A stretch of 64,000 bases of DNA, from NCBI GenBank assembly GCA_031082145.1, contig JAVHLP010000001.1, positions 365,831-429,830 of the forward strand. Direction: 5' to 3'. The notes under the pieces were generated by a model that was not told the origin of the DNA, did no database searches, and worked only from the letters and a program-made list of their open reading frames with translations. A program made the position numbers and the translations under genes. This document shows positions 44,166 through 52,169 of this stretch, in pieces; position 1 is the first letter of the stretch; each line of letters begins with the position of its first letter. The DNA is from a bacterium (lineage in GTDB: Bacteria > Bacillota > Sulfobacillia > UBA995).

Positions 44166-44231
44166 GATCCCGGGCACTGGGGGATGACCCGGCGGGTGGC
44201 GGGGCGGGCCGGAAGCCGGAGCCACCGGGAG

Positions 44232-44813
44232 CTAGAGGTCTTCTTCCTCCGGAGCCCCCTCCTCTTCGTCCAGCAGGTCCTCCCACTCATCGTCACTGAG
44301 TTCATCATCGCGCCCGGTGCCGTTGCCCTTCAGCTTGCGGGCCACCACTTCCTCGGGGTAGGCCCGGACCCAGAGCCGGGCGGGGCCAAGCACCTCGGCC
44401 GCGTAGGCCGTCTCCACCACCAACTCAATCTGCCCGCCAGAGGTGATCCGGGCGTCCCACACTCCCGGCTCGCGCGCGGCCGTGATCTCCACCGTCTCGT
44501 TGCTGCCTACCCGCCCGGGGACCGACGTCACGGCGAGGTTCTCGCGGAAACCGAGCTTCTCCTTGGCCAGTTCGGTCTGCGTCCCCCCGCTGTGCGAGTA
44601 CCACACTTCGGCGGCGTAGTTACCGGCGATCTCCACCTCCGACCCGCCGGGCCGGGCCCGGTAGTCGTGGTTCACCACCCGGGCGCCCAGGATGCTGGTG
44701 GGGCGCTTGACCGGGTTGATGACGTGGGTCTGGAGGTAGCGATGACTGCCGCTGGCCACGACGGCCCGGGTGATGATCTGCCGGAACGCCCCCCCCAAAG
44801 CCTTCTCTGCCAT
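44232..44813 (-). CDS. cotE: Outer spore coat morphogenetic protein, CotE family
   Basis: 193 aa. The match to B. subtilis CotE is collinear: FRQIITRAVVASGSHRY, then INPVKRPTSILGARVVNHDY, VEIAGNYAAEVWYSHSGGTQ, and an acidic C-terminal tail (SDDEWEDLLDEEE). CotE is made in the mother cell and organises the outer coat around the forespore. Its presence shows that the organism forms spores of the CotE type and that the neighbouring ATP-grasp cluster may serve the spore envelope. Own transcription unit, minus strand. Confidence 0.9.
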   Translation of the reverse strand: MAEKALGGAFRQIITRAVVASGSHRYLQTHVINPVKRPTSILGARVVNHDYRARPGGSEVEIAGNYAAEVWYSHSGGTQTELAKEKLGFRENLAVTSVPGRVGSNETVEITAAREPGVWDARITSGGQIELVVETAYAAEVLGPARLWVRAYPEEVVARKLKGNGTGRDDELSDDEWEDLLDEEEGAPEEEDL

Positions 44814-45017
44814 GCCAGACTCCCCCTTCGGCTCGCTTCCTGCCTTCCCCCGGGAGGCAGGTCAGCGGTCACCCGGCGATCCGTGCCCCGGCCGCCAGGC
44901 TCGTTTCATGATATGGATGACCCAAGAGGGGCGTGACAGAACTCCCAGGGGAAATAGGTCTCCAGGGGGGGGTCGGTCGTCGGGGGCGGCCGGTGCCGGA
45001 CCGGCCGCCGTCACCGC

Positions 45018-45878
45018 CTAGCCGCCGATCTCCGTGCGTATAAGGTCCCGGTAGGAGTCCAGCAGTTGCCGGGTGACCGGCCCCACCCGGCCGTCACCCA
45101 CCGGCAAGCCGTCAAGGTTTACCACGGGCATCAGCTCGGTGTGAGTTCCGGTCACGAAGAACTCCCCGGCGCGGGCCGCCTCATCAAGGGTAAAGGGCTC
45201 CTCAAGGGAAGTGATACCCAGTCGCAGGGCCAGTTCAAGCACTGCCGCACGGGTGACCCCAGAGAGGATATGTTGTGAACAGGGAGCGGTCCGCAGCACC
45301 CCGTCAACCACGGCGAACGCGTTGGAGGCGGTCGCCTCGGTGACCACGCCATTCCGGTGTAGTAGGCACTCGTATGCTCCATCGCCGGCGGCCCGGGTCC
45401 TCAAGAGGACGTTGGCGACCAGGGCGGTTGTCTTCAGGTGGCACCACTCCCACCGGATATCGCGGTGGGTGATCACCTTCACTCCCTCCCGGTAGCGGTC
45501 CTCGGGCTGGGGAGGCACTCCCCGGCAGGTGATAATCAGGTTGGGCTGGAGACCCTGCAGAGCGACATGGGCGCGGGGCCCTTGACCTCGGGTCACCTGT
45601 AAGTACAGCAGGCCCTGAGTCTCACCGGATCGCTCCCAGAGTTCATCCAGCAGGCCGGCCAGCCCTCCCGGCACCTCCGGCGGGGGAATATCCAGGCCGG
45701 CCATGCCCTCCCGCAAGCGAGCCAGGTGGGGCCCGGCCCGGAAGAGCCGGCCCCGGTAAGCTCGAACCACCTCGTAGACACCGTCCGCGAATTGCATCCC
45801 CCTGTCCTCGACGTGTATCAGGGCTTGCTCGATGGGAAGCACCTGCCCGTTCACATAGGCCAAAGGCAATGACCTCAC
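45018..45878 (-). CDS. dat: D-amino-acid transaminase (class IV PLP enzyme)
   Basis: 286 aa from GTG 45878, overlapping the M20 gene by 4 bp. Class-IV fold: YVNGQVLPIEQALIHVEDRG, QFADGVYEVVRAYRGRLFRA, YLQVTRGQGPRAHVA, DIRWEWCHLKTTALVANVL (catalytic Lys within LKTT) and HRNGVVTEATASNAF. The collinearity with Bacillus D-amino-acid transaminase, notably VTRGxxPRAH, favours D- over branched-chain specificity. Makes or uses D-Ala/D-Glu. End of a four-gene operon. Confidence 0.88.
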   Translation of the reverse strand: MRSLPLAYVNGQVLPIEQALIHVEDRGMQFADGVYEVVRAYRGRLFRAGPHLARLREGMAGLDIPPPEVPGGLAGLLDELWERSGETQGLLYLQVTRGQGPRAHVALQGLQPNLIITCRGVPPQPEDRYREGVKVITHRDIRWEWCHLKTTALVANVLLRTRAAGDGAYECLLHRNGVVTEATASNAFAVVDGVLRTAPCSQHILSGVTRAAVLELALRLGITSLEEPFTLDEAARAGEFFVTGTHTELMPVVNLDGLPVGDGRVGPVTRQLLDSYRDLIRTEIGG

Positions 45879-47224
45879 ACCTCCAGCGCAAAGCCGGCCA
45901 GGACATCGGCCAGCACTGCCAAGGCGAAATCCAGGGTGTTCACGCCTATTCGTTCATTATGCCCGTGGATGAGACGGATGTCCACGTCGGGTAAGGTGGG
46001 GGCGAAGCCGTAGCAGACGACCCCCCGCGGGCGCAGGAAGCGCGAGTCGGTGGCTCCGGGCACCAGGAAAGGAACCGGGTGCGCCCCTGGCGAGTGCCGG
46101 GCCAGTGCTCGCTCGATGGACGCGGCCAGTTCGGTCTCAACTGGGGATTCCGTCGGTTCGCCGCTCAGGCCAAGCTCCAGTTCTACCTCGGGGCCTCCTT
46201 CGAGGGCGGCCAGGAGTTCTCTGCGGATGGACGCCGGGGTCTGCCCCGGCAGGATCCGGCAGTCAACTTGGGCCTCAGCGATCGAGGGGATCACGTTGGT
46301 CTTCTCCCCCGCCCTCAGCACGGTGGGACTGGCCGTGTTCCGCAGCATGGCTCGCAACATGGCGGCAAGGTTATCGTCGGGTAGCCCGTCGAGGACGGCA
46401 TCCGCCCGCTCGGGGTCCAGGAGCGAGCGGATCAACCCCGCCATCGGCTCTTCCTGCACCGCGGCCAGACCCTCAACGAAGAGGCGGGCAGTTCCGGTTA
46501 GATGGAACGGCAGCCGGGCGCGACCGATCCGGGCCACCGCCTCGGCCAACCGCACAACCGCGTTGTCCCGGCGGGGCATGGAAGCGTGGCCGGGCGTCCC
46601 CCGCACCCGCAGTGTCATCCAGCAGGGGCTCTTCTCCGCCGACTGGAAGGGGTAGTAGGTGACGCCGCCAAGCTCCACCGCGAAGCCACCGCCCTCATTG
46701 AGACACCAGCCAGCCTCCAGCAACTCGGGCCGGTTCTCCACCAGCCAGCGCACCCCCAGGGCTCCGCCCATCTCCTCGTCGGCGGTCGCGGCGAATATGA
46801 GGTCCCGCCTGAGAGGAAGCTTCTCGCGCTTGATCTTCAGGAACAGGGTCAGCCACAGGGCGGTCAGACTCTTGGTGTCCAGAGCGCCGCGGCCCCACAC
46901 CTCACCATCCACCAGTTCGCCCCCGAACGGATCCCGCCGCCACCCGGCGGGTTCGGCGGGCACCACATCCAGATGGGATAGCAGCAGCAGGGCGTCCTCG
47001 GGGCGAGATCCCTCGGCCCGGAGCCGGGCCACCACGCTGCCGCGCCCCGGCGCCGGTTCCACCACCTCGGCGGCGACACCTTCCGCCGCCAGCCGCTCGG
47101 CCAGGTAACGGGCAGCCGCCGACTCGTTCCCGGGAGGGTTGGTCGTGTCAATGCGGATCAGATCTTGGAGGTATCCTATCGTCTCGTTGAGGGCGGGGCC
47201 GATCCAGCAGGGTCGCATGGTCAT
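45875..47224 (-). CDS. M20-family metallo-amidohydrolase/peptidase
   Basis: 449 aa. Metal ligands of the M20 family: LLLLSHLDVVPAEP (HxD), GRGALDTKSL (D), FAATADEEMGGALG (EE; Glu is base) and a later His (VDIRLIHGHNERIG). The middle carries the small dimerisation domain (VRGTPGHASMPRRDNAV). Family members cut dipeptides, N-acyl-amino acids or N-succinyl groups. Its place between MFS transporters and a D-amino-acid transaminase suggests an imported acyl- or peptidyl-amino acid as substrate. Confidence 0.9.
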   Translation of the reverse strand: MTMRPCWIGPALNETIGYLQDLIRIDTTNPPGNESAAARYLAERLAAEGVAAEVVEPAPGRGSVVARLRAEGSRPEDALLLLSHLDVVPAEPAGWRRDPFGGELVDGEVWGRGALDTKSLTALWLTLFLKIKREKLPLRRDLIFAATADEEMGGALGVRWLVENRPELLEAGWCLNEGGGFAVELGGVTYYPFQSAEKSPCWMTLRVRGTPGHASMPRRDNAVVRLAEAVARIGRARLPFHLTGTARLFVEGLAAVQEEPMAGLIRSLLDPERADAVLDGLPDDNLAAMLRAMLRNTASPTVLRAGEKTNVIPSIAEAQVDCRILPGQTPASIRRELLAALEGGPEVELELGLSGEPTESPVETELAASIERALARHSPGAHPVPFLVPGATDSRFLRPRGVVCYGFAPTLPDVDIRLIHGHNERIGVNTLDFALAVLADVLAGFALEV

Positions 47225-47239
47225 TCCTCCCGTTGCAGG

Positions 47240-48529
47240 CTAAGTTGCAGCTTCGATCCCCGGCACGCTGTCTCCTGCCACCGGGGGCCGTTCAGCACCG
47301 CGGAAGAAGGCGTAGAAGAGGGCCGCTCCCACTACATAGCAGGCGCTGGTCAGGGTGAAGGCGGCGCTGAATCCCCCCCTCACCTGGAGGAAGCCGCTGA
47401 TGATGGGACCCAGGCCGCCCCGGCCCAGGCCGCCCAAGATCTCGGCCAGGCTCGAGAAGGTGGCCCGCTGGTCCTCCCGTACCTGTTCCAGCAAGAAGAC
47501 ATGGCGGACGGGGCCACTCATGTTCATGAGGGCTTGCCGGAAGTAGTAGGCCAGGACCACCCAGCGCAAGTCGTAGGAGTAAGCCAGGACGAGAAGGAAC
47601 GGGATGGAGGCCAGTTCGGTGCAGACTACGGCCCGGACCCGGCCGAAACGCCGCGCCAGTCCGGGTGACACCAGGGTGGCCACGGCGGTGGTCACCGAGG
47701 CAAAGGCGAAGAGCACGCCAATGGTCCCCGGCTCCAACCCGAAGCGCAACCGGAAGAACAGCTGGAAGAACACGACCATGGCCCCGGCTCCGGTCGCCAC
47801 CAGGGCCGAGGGGCCCAGTAGCTTGAGAAACAGCTTGGCCTCGCCCCAGTTCCGGGGTAGGGGCCGGGCGGCCCCCGGTGGGCGGCTCCGGGGCTCCCTC
47901 ATGCCGAGCAAGGGGCCGATCGCCAGGGCGGAGAGGGCAACCGCCGTCAGCAGGGAAGCCCGCAAGGGCTCGACGTCACCGGCGGCCAGGCCCCACCAGC
48001 CGCCATACAGGCGAGGCAAGGCTCCTCCCAGCAGGCTGCCCAGGAAACCGACGCTAAGGCCGATGGCGGAACTGATGGCGAACAGGTGCAAGCGGTCCTC
48101 GGGGCGACTGATGACCATCATCAGCGGGGCCGCGATCACCCAGGTCAGAGCGCCGCCCAAGCCACCCAGCAGCGAGAAGCCCACCAGCAGGGCCGGCGGC
48201 CGGGCCAGGGCCAGACCCAGGCCCGAGGCGACACTGAGCACCGCTCCGACCCGCATGAAACCCAGGTAGCCCCGGCGGTCGGCGGCGATCCCCAGCGGCA
48301 GGCCGACCACCAGCACGACCACAGCCGGAAGACCATTGAGGAGCCCGATGAAGTCCTGGCGGTAGCCCAGGGCATGGATGTAAAGGTTGAAGATGAGAGC
48401 CGTGATGGCCCCGCCGGTGCTGGCAAGAGCCATGACCATGAGCATCAGGCGGGTATTGGTGTCGAACCGCTTCACCGCTGACGAGTACTCGGCAACCCAT
48501 CCCAAGACCGGGAATCCCTCCTCGGTCAC
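47240..48529 (-). CDS. MFS transporter, tandem paralogue A
   Basis: 429 aa from GTG 48529, overlapping the upstream paralogue's stop by 4 bp; the frame is open to 48853 but that part lies within the other transporter. Twelve hydrophobic helices, with the MFS motif A-like DRRGYLGFMRVGAVLS after helix 2. The loop YRQDFIGLLNGLPAVVVLVV and the C-terminal LEQVREDQRATFSSLAEILG are almost identical in the second copy. Substrate unknown. Confidence 0.88.
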   Translation of the reverse strand: MTEEGFPVLGWVAEYSSAVKRFDTNTRLMLMVMALASTGGAITALIFNLYIHALGYRQDFIGLLNGLPAVVVLVVGLPLGIAADRRGYLGFMRVGAVLSVASGLGLALARPPALLVGFSLLGGLGGALTWVIAAPLMMVISRPEDRLHLFAISSAIGLSVGFLGSLLGGALPRLYGGWWGLAAGDVEPLRASLLTAVALSALAIGPLLGMREPRSRPPGAARPLPRNWGEAKLFLKLLGPSALVATGAGAMVVFFQLFFRLRFGLEPGTIGVLFAFASVTTAVATLVSPGLARRFGRVRAVVCTELASIPFLLVLAYSYDLRWVVLAYYFRQALMNMSGPVRHVFLLEQVREDQRATFSSLAEILGGLGRGGLGPIISGFLQVRGGFSAAFTLTSACYVVGAALFYAFFRGAERPPVAGDSVPGIEAAT

Positions 48530-49794
48530 CGCCCCGGGCCGGCGGCGGCGGGCACCCGGCCGGCCGCGGCCGGCTCCCCTTCTGTGTGTCGGAAGAAGAA
48601 GTGGAAGAGCAGCGCCCCTGTCACATAGCAGACACTGGTCAGCGTAAAGGCCGCCGAGAACCCGCCCCGGACCTGCAGGATCCCGCTTACGATGGGGCCC
48701 AGCCCGCCCCGGCCCAAGCTGCCCAGCATGGCGGACAGGCTGGAGAAGGTGGCCCGCTGGTCCTCCCGCACCTGTTCCAGCGAGAATATGTGCTGGACGG
48801 GGCCGCCCATGTTCATGAGCATCTGCCGGAAGTAGTAGGCGGTGACCACCCAACGCAGGTCATGCGAGTAGGCGAGGAGCAACAAGAAGGGTATGGAGGC
48901 CATCTGGGTCAGGACCACCGTCCGGACTTTTCCCGAGCGCCGGGCCAACACGGGGGCAGCCAGCGTGGCCAGGGCGGTGGTCACCGCCGAGAAGGCAAAG
49001 AGGGTTCCGATGGTCCGGGGCTCCAAGTTGAACCGCAGCCGGAAGAACAACTGGAAGAACACAACCATAGCCCCGGCTCCGAAAGACACGAGTGCTGAAG
49101 GGGTGAGCAGCTTCAGGAACAGCGAGATCTCGCGTCGGCCGCGGGGCAGGGGGCGGGACGTGGCCGGGCGCGCTGTTCGGGTCTCTCTCATCACCAAGAG
49201 GGGTAGGAAAGACAATGCGGAGAAAGCCACCGCCGCCATCAAGGCCCAGCGCAGCGGCTGGGCATCCGACGCCGCCATGCCCCACCAGGCGGCGAAGACG
49301 CCGGGCAACGCCCCTCCCAGCAGGCTGCCGGCAAAGCCGGTGGCCAACGAGAGGGCGGACGCTACCGAGAACAACGTCACCCGGTCTTCCGGCCGGGTCA
49401 AGCTCATCATGAAGGGAGCGCCGATAACCCATGAGAGGGCGCCACCCACGCCACCTACGAGCGAGCAGCCCACCAGTAAGGCCGGTGACTGCCCGAGGGC
49501 CAAGCCCAGGCACGAGGCTGTGGACAGAACCGCTCCAACCCTCAGGAAGCCGAGATAGCCCCGGCGGTCGGCGGCCATGCCGATCGGCAACCCGATCAGC
49601 AGCACGACCAGTGCCGGCAGCCCGTTCAGCAGGCCGATGAAGTCCTGCCGGTAGCCCAGGCTGTAGATATACAGGTTGAAGACCAGGCTGAAGATGGCGT
49701 GGGACATGCTCCCAAGCGCGTTTACGGTCAGAAACAGCCTGGCGTTGGTGCCGAACTGCCGGATGGACCCCAGGTGTTCGAGCAACCCGATCAA
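48526..49794 (-). CDS. MFS transporter, tandem paralogue B
   Basis: 422 aa from TTG 49794 with GAGGGG upstream. The same twelve-helix layout as paralogue A and long near-identical stretches (YRQDFIGLLNGLPALVVLL, DRRGYLGFLRVGAVLS, LEQVREDQRATFSSL), which shows a recent tandem duplication. First gene of the operon with the M20 hydrolase and D-amino-acid transaminase. The stop-start overlap could allow coordinated expression of a pair. Confidence 0.88.
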   Translation of the reverse strand: MIGLLEHLGSIRQFGTNARLFLTVNALGSMSHAIFSLVFNLYIYSLGYRQDFIGLLNGLPALVVLLIGLPIGMAADRRGYLGFLRVGAVLSTASCLGLALGQSPALLVGCSLVGGVGGALSWVIGAPFMMSLTRPEDRVTLFSVASALSLATGFAGSLLGGALPGVFAAWWGMAASDAQPLRWALMAAVAFSALSFLPLLVMRETRTARPATSRPLPRGRREISLFLKLLTPSALVSFGAGAMVVFFQLFFRLRFNLEPRTIGTLFAFSAVTTALATLAAPVLARRSGKVRTVVLTQMASIPFLLLLAYSHDLRWVVTAYYFRQMLMNMGGPVQHIFSLEQVREDQRATFSSLSAMLGSLGRGGLGPIVSGILQVRGGFSAAFTLTSVCYVTGALLFHFFFRHTEGEPAAAGRVPAAAGPGR

Positions 49795-50019
49795 GACCGT
49801 TTTCCCCTCTTCGGCCGTTCGCCGGCAAGGAGGTTCATGCCCTCTAGCTGCTCTAGAGGCAGGATCATCTTACCTATTTAGCTTCGGGCTCCGGCCCGCC
49901 ATCTCCTGCCAGTACTTCTCCTGGCGGGCAGCCAAGGGATCGAGAGAGGCCAACGACCCCGGGGGGCAGTCCATTGGGGAGAGGGGGGGAGGGGGTGGGT
50001 CACCCCTCCCGCTATCCAA

Positions 50020-50487
50020 TCAGAAGGTGAACCAGTGCGATCCGATGACCGTCGCCACCGGTCTCCGCACCATGAACGGGTGCCTGCTCTTCTGGGGGTT
50101 GAAGAAGAAGAGGGCGCCGCCGCTGGGGTCCCACCCCGACGCTGCCGCAACCGCGGCCCGCTCGGCCGATGCCGCGGGCGGAAGGTAGATTCGCCCATTT
50201 GCGACCGGTTGGAACTGGCCGGGCTGGAAGATAACGCCGCGTACGGTGCTCGGGTAGTCGGGGCTGCCAACACGGTTGAGGACCACGGCGCCAACCGCCA
50301 CTTGGCCCTCGAAAGACTCTCCGCGGGCCTCCGAGCTTATGATGCGCGCCAGCCAGAGCAGGTCACTCTCGGTCAGCTCGTGAGCCGGCGCCGCCTCAGC
50401 GGCGGGGATCGACTCCACGCCGGCCAGTGAGATGGCCAGGGCCAGGGCGAGCATGGCCACCGGCGTCAAGCATCTTGTCTTGAACAT
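50020..50487 (-). CDS. SleB-type cell-wall hydrolase, secreted
   Basis: 155 aa from ATG 50487 behind GGGAGGAGAG. Signal peptide (MFKTRCLTPVAMLALALAIS, likely cut after AEA near residue 33), then the hydrolase_2 domain: WLARIISSEARGESFEGQVA (catalytic Glu), VGAVVLNRVGSPDYP, VIFQPGQFQPV and FFFNPQKSRHPF. This matches the catalytic half of SleB/CwlJ, which break spore cortex at germination. It lacks an N-terminal peptidoglycan-binding domain, so the role could also be vegetative. Confidence 0.9.
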   Translation of the reverse strand: MFKTRCLTPVAMLALALAISLAGVESIPAAEAAPAHELTESDLLWLARIISSEARGESFEGQVAVGAVVLNRVGSPDYPSTVRGVIFQPGQFQPVANGRIYLPPAASAERAAVAAASGWDPSGGALFFFNPQKSRHPFMVRRPVATVIGSHWFTF

Positions 50488-50532
50488 CGTACCTACTCTC
50501 CTCCCTGGACTATTGTTTGAGGATCTTTGTTC

Positions 50533-50561
50533 AGGGTAGACGTCCCCGCCGGGCAAGTCAA
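50533..50561 (-). promoter_or_regulatory. Probable sigma-A-like promoter of the SleB-type hydrolase
   Basis: On the minus strand TTGACT (50561-50556), 17 nt, TACCCT (50538-50533). The -35 matches five of six, the -10 three of six. It lies about 45 bp upstream of the ATG at 50487. Confidence 0.45.
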
Positions 50562-50731
50562 GGTTCCTGGAGCTCACAAATGCTGACAGGCCCCGGCGAC
50601 TACGGCCGCCTCTTCAGTACCAGCATCATGGCAATGTTTGCCAGTTGGGTCCGTGGTCCCGTGCCGCTGTTACACCCGTCCCGGTCGCGCCCTCAACCAG
50701 TGAACGTAAGTTAGTCAAGGGAGGGGCACCT

Positions 50732-51817
50732 ATGGCCACGCTAGGGGTTTTCCTTGACTCGGGGGTACTCTTCAGGGTACTGCGCCGGCGGCGTGTGTTC
50801 GAGGCAGTGCATCTCTACGAACCGGCCGCCCGGGAGTTCGGGCTGAATCTCGTCCTGTTCCGGCCCCGCGGCCTCAGCCGGCGGCGGAGGAGGGTCCGGG
50901 GCTACTCGGTCCCCGGCTTTCGGCCGGTGAGCGTTCCGATTCCCGAGGTAGTGCACAACCGCACCCTCCAATCCGCCTCGTCCAGGAGCGGCGTACGATG
51001 GCTACAGGCACGCGGCGTGCATGTGTTCAACCCCATCGTGCCGGCCAGCAAGCATGCCAAACACCTCCTCCTCAACCGGTCTGCCGAGGTTCGCCCCTAC
51101 CTGCCGTCCGCCTTCCGGCTCGCACCGGGCTGGCCCGCCCGATTGGAGACACTGCAACGTCGCTCGGGGCAGTTCTTTGTCAAGCCCAGTTTCGGGTCCC
51201 GCGGGCAGGGTGTCATCCGGATAGCCAGCGCCGGCGGGGGCAGGTACCGGGTCGACGGCGTCCGGCACCGGGTTGTAGGCCGAAGAGGACTGCGACGGTG
51301 TGTTCGCCAGGCGGCCCGCCGGGGCCCCCACATCCTGCAGGAGGGCATTGAACTCGCCCGCTACCAGGGTCAGCCCTTCGACATCCGGGTGCACCTGCAA
51401 CGGGGCGAGGGCGGCCACTGGAACGTGCCCGGCATGGCCGCCAGGAGGGCTCACAGCGGCCGCTTCGTCACCAACCTCACCCGGGGCGGGTCGGCCCACC
51501 GGGTCCGCGAGGTGCTCGCGGCCGCGTTCCCCGGCACCGACCGAGAGCGCATCTACGAGCACATCGAGCAAGCCAGCCTGGCCGTGGGCCGGGCCATGGC
51601 GTCGAGTTATCCCCGGGTTGCCGACCTCGGCCTTGATGTGGGGCTAGATCGTGACGCCCACCCCTGGATCCTGGAGGTAAACCTCCGGATGCTGCGTCTC
51701 AGCCTTAGGGATACGGGCGAACACGAGGCCTGGGCCCGGGTGTACCGAAACCCAGTGGCCTACGCCCATCATCTGCTGACCACCGGGGGCCACATGGGAG
51801 AGGCGGGGACGACATAG
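50732..51817 (+). CDS. YheC/YheD-family ATP-grasp protein, copy 4 (separate from the operon)
   Basis: 361 aa from ATG 50732 behind GGGAGGGG. The compact form: MATLGVFLDSGVLF, FNPIVPASKHAKHLLL (replacing the FNPxxLDKW of the others), YLPSAFRLAPG, FFVKPSFGSRGQGVIRI, HILQEGIELARYQGQPFDI and DLGLDVGLDRDAHPWILEV ending E-x-N. The altered DKW segment sets it apart from copies 1-3. It is monocistronic, divergent from the SleB-type gene. Confidence 0.9.
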   Translation: MATLGVFLDSGVLFRVLRRRRVFEAVHLYEPAAREFGLNLVLFRPRGLSRRRRRVRGYSVPGFRPVSVPIPEVVHNRTLQSASSRSGVRWLQARGVHVFNPIVPASKHAKHLLLNRSAEVRPYLPSAFRLAPGWPARLETLQRRSGQFFVKPSFGSRGQGVIRIASAGGGRYRVDGVRHRVVGRRGLRRCVRQAARRGPHILQEGIELARYQGQPFDIRVHLQRGEGGHWNVPGMAARRAHSGRFVTNLTRGGSAHRVREVLAAAFPGTDRERIYEHIEQASLAVGRAMASSYPRVADLGLDVGLDRDAHPWILEVNLRMLRLSLRDTGEHEAWARVYRNPVAYAHHLLTTGGHMGEAGTT

Positions 51818-51860
51818 GGTTGAGGCGTGCCCTCAACGGGAACGGAGAGGAGGCCCCTTG

Positions 51861-52169
51861 GTGCGCTGGGAGCTCTACGCCGCCGGGACCCCGGTAGCCG
51901 AACTGGAGTGGCTGGGGGACCACATCGTCCCCGTCCGGGTCAACCCGCCGTTCGCCTGCTTCCTGCGCTGGTGGCTGAGCCGGGTGGCGTCAAGTCCTCC
52001 CAACCCTCACGCCTTCACCCTCAGCCTGCGGGAGCTGGAGCCGAGCGGGTTCCAGCTGGTGGTGGGCCCATCCCGGCGTGAACCGGGTCAGGCGAACTCC
52101 TCCAGACCCAGGGAGGCCAGCCGCCCGGGCGTGGGCCGGCCGCCGGCGTCCCAGCCCATCAGCTCGTAG
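51861..52169 (+). CDS. Small protein of unknown function, overlapping the 3' end of the AOR gene
   Basis: 102 aa from GTG 51861, seven bases after AGGAGG (TTG 51858 is adjacent). The first ~75 residues (VRWELYAAGTPVAELEWLGD) look like a compact beta-rich domain. The last 82 bp run antiparallel to the aldehyde:ferredoxin oxidoreductase 3' end, where the composition turns Pro/Arg/Ser-rich, so the C-terminus may be non-functional. No family recognised. Confidence 0.5.
   Translation: MRWELYAAGTPVAELEWLGDHIVPVRVNPPFACFLRWWLSRVASSPPNPHAFTLSLRELEPSGFQLVVGPSRREPGQANSSRPREASRPGVGRPPASQPISS

Noticed and set aside
47240-48853. 537-codon frame for MFS paralogue A
   Set aside because: The upstream part lies within paralogue B in another frame; GTG 48529 overlaps its stop in the usual way and gives a complete transporter.
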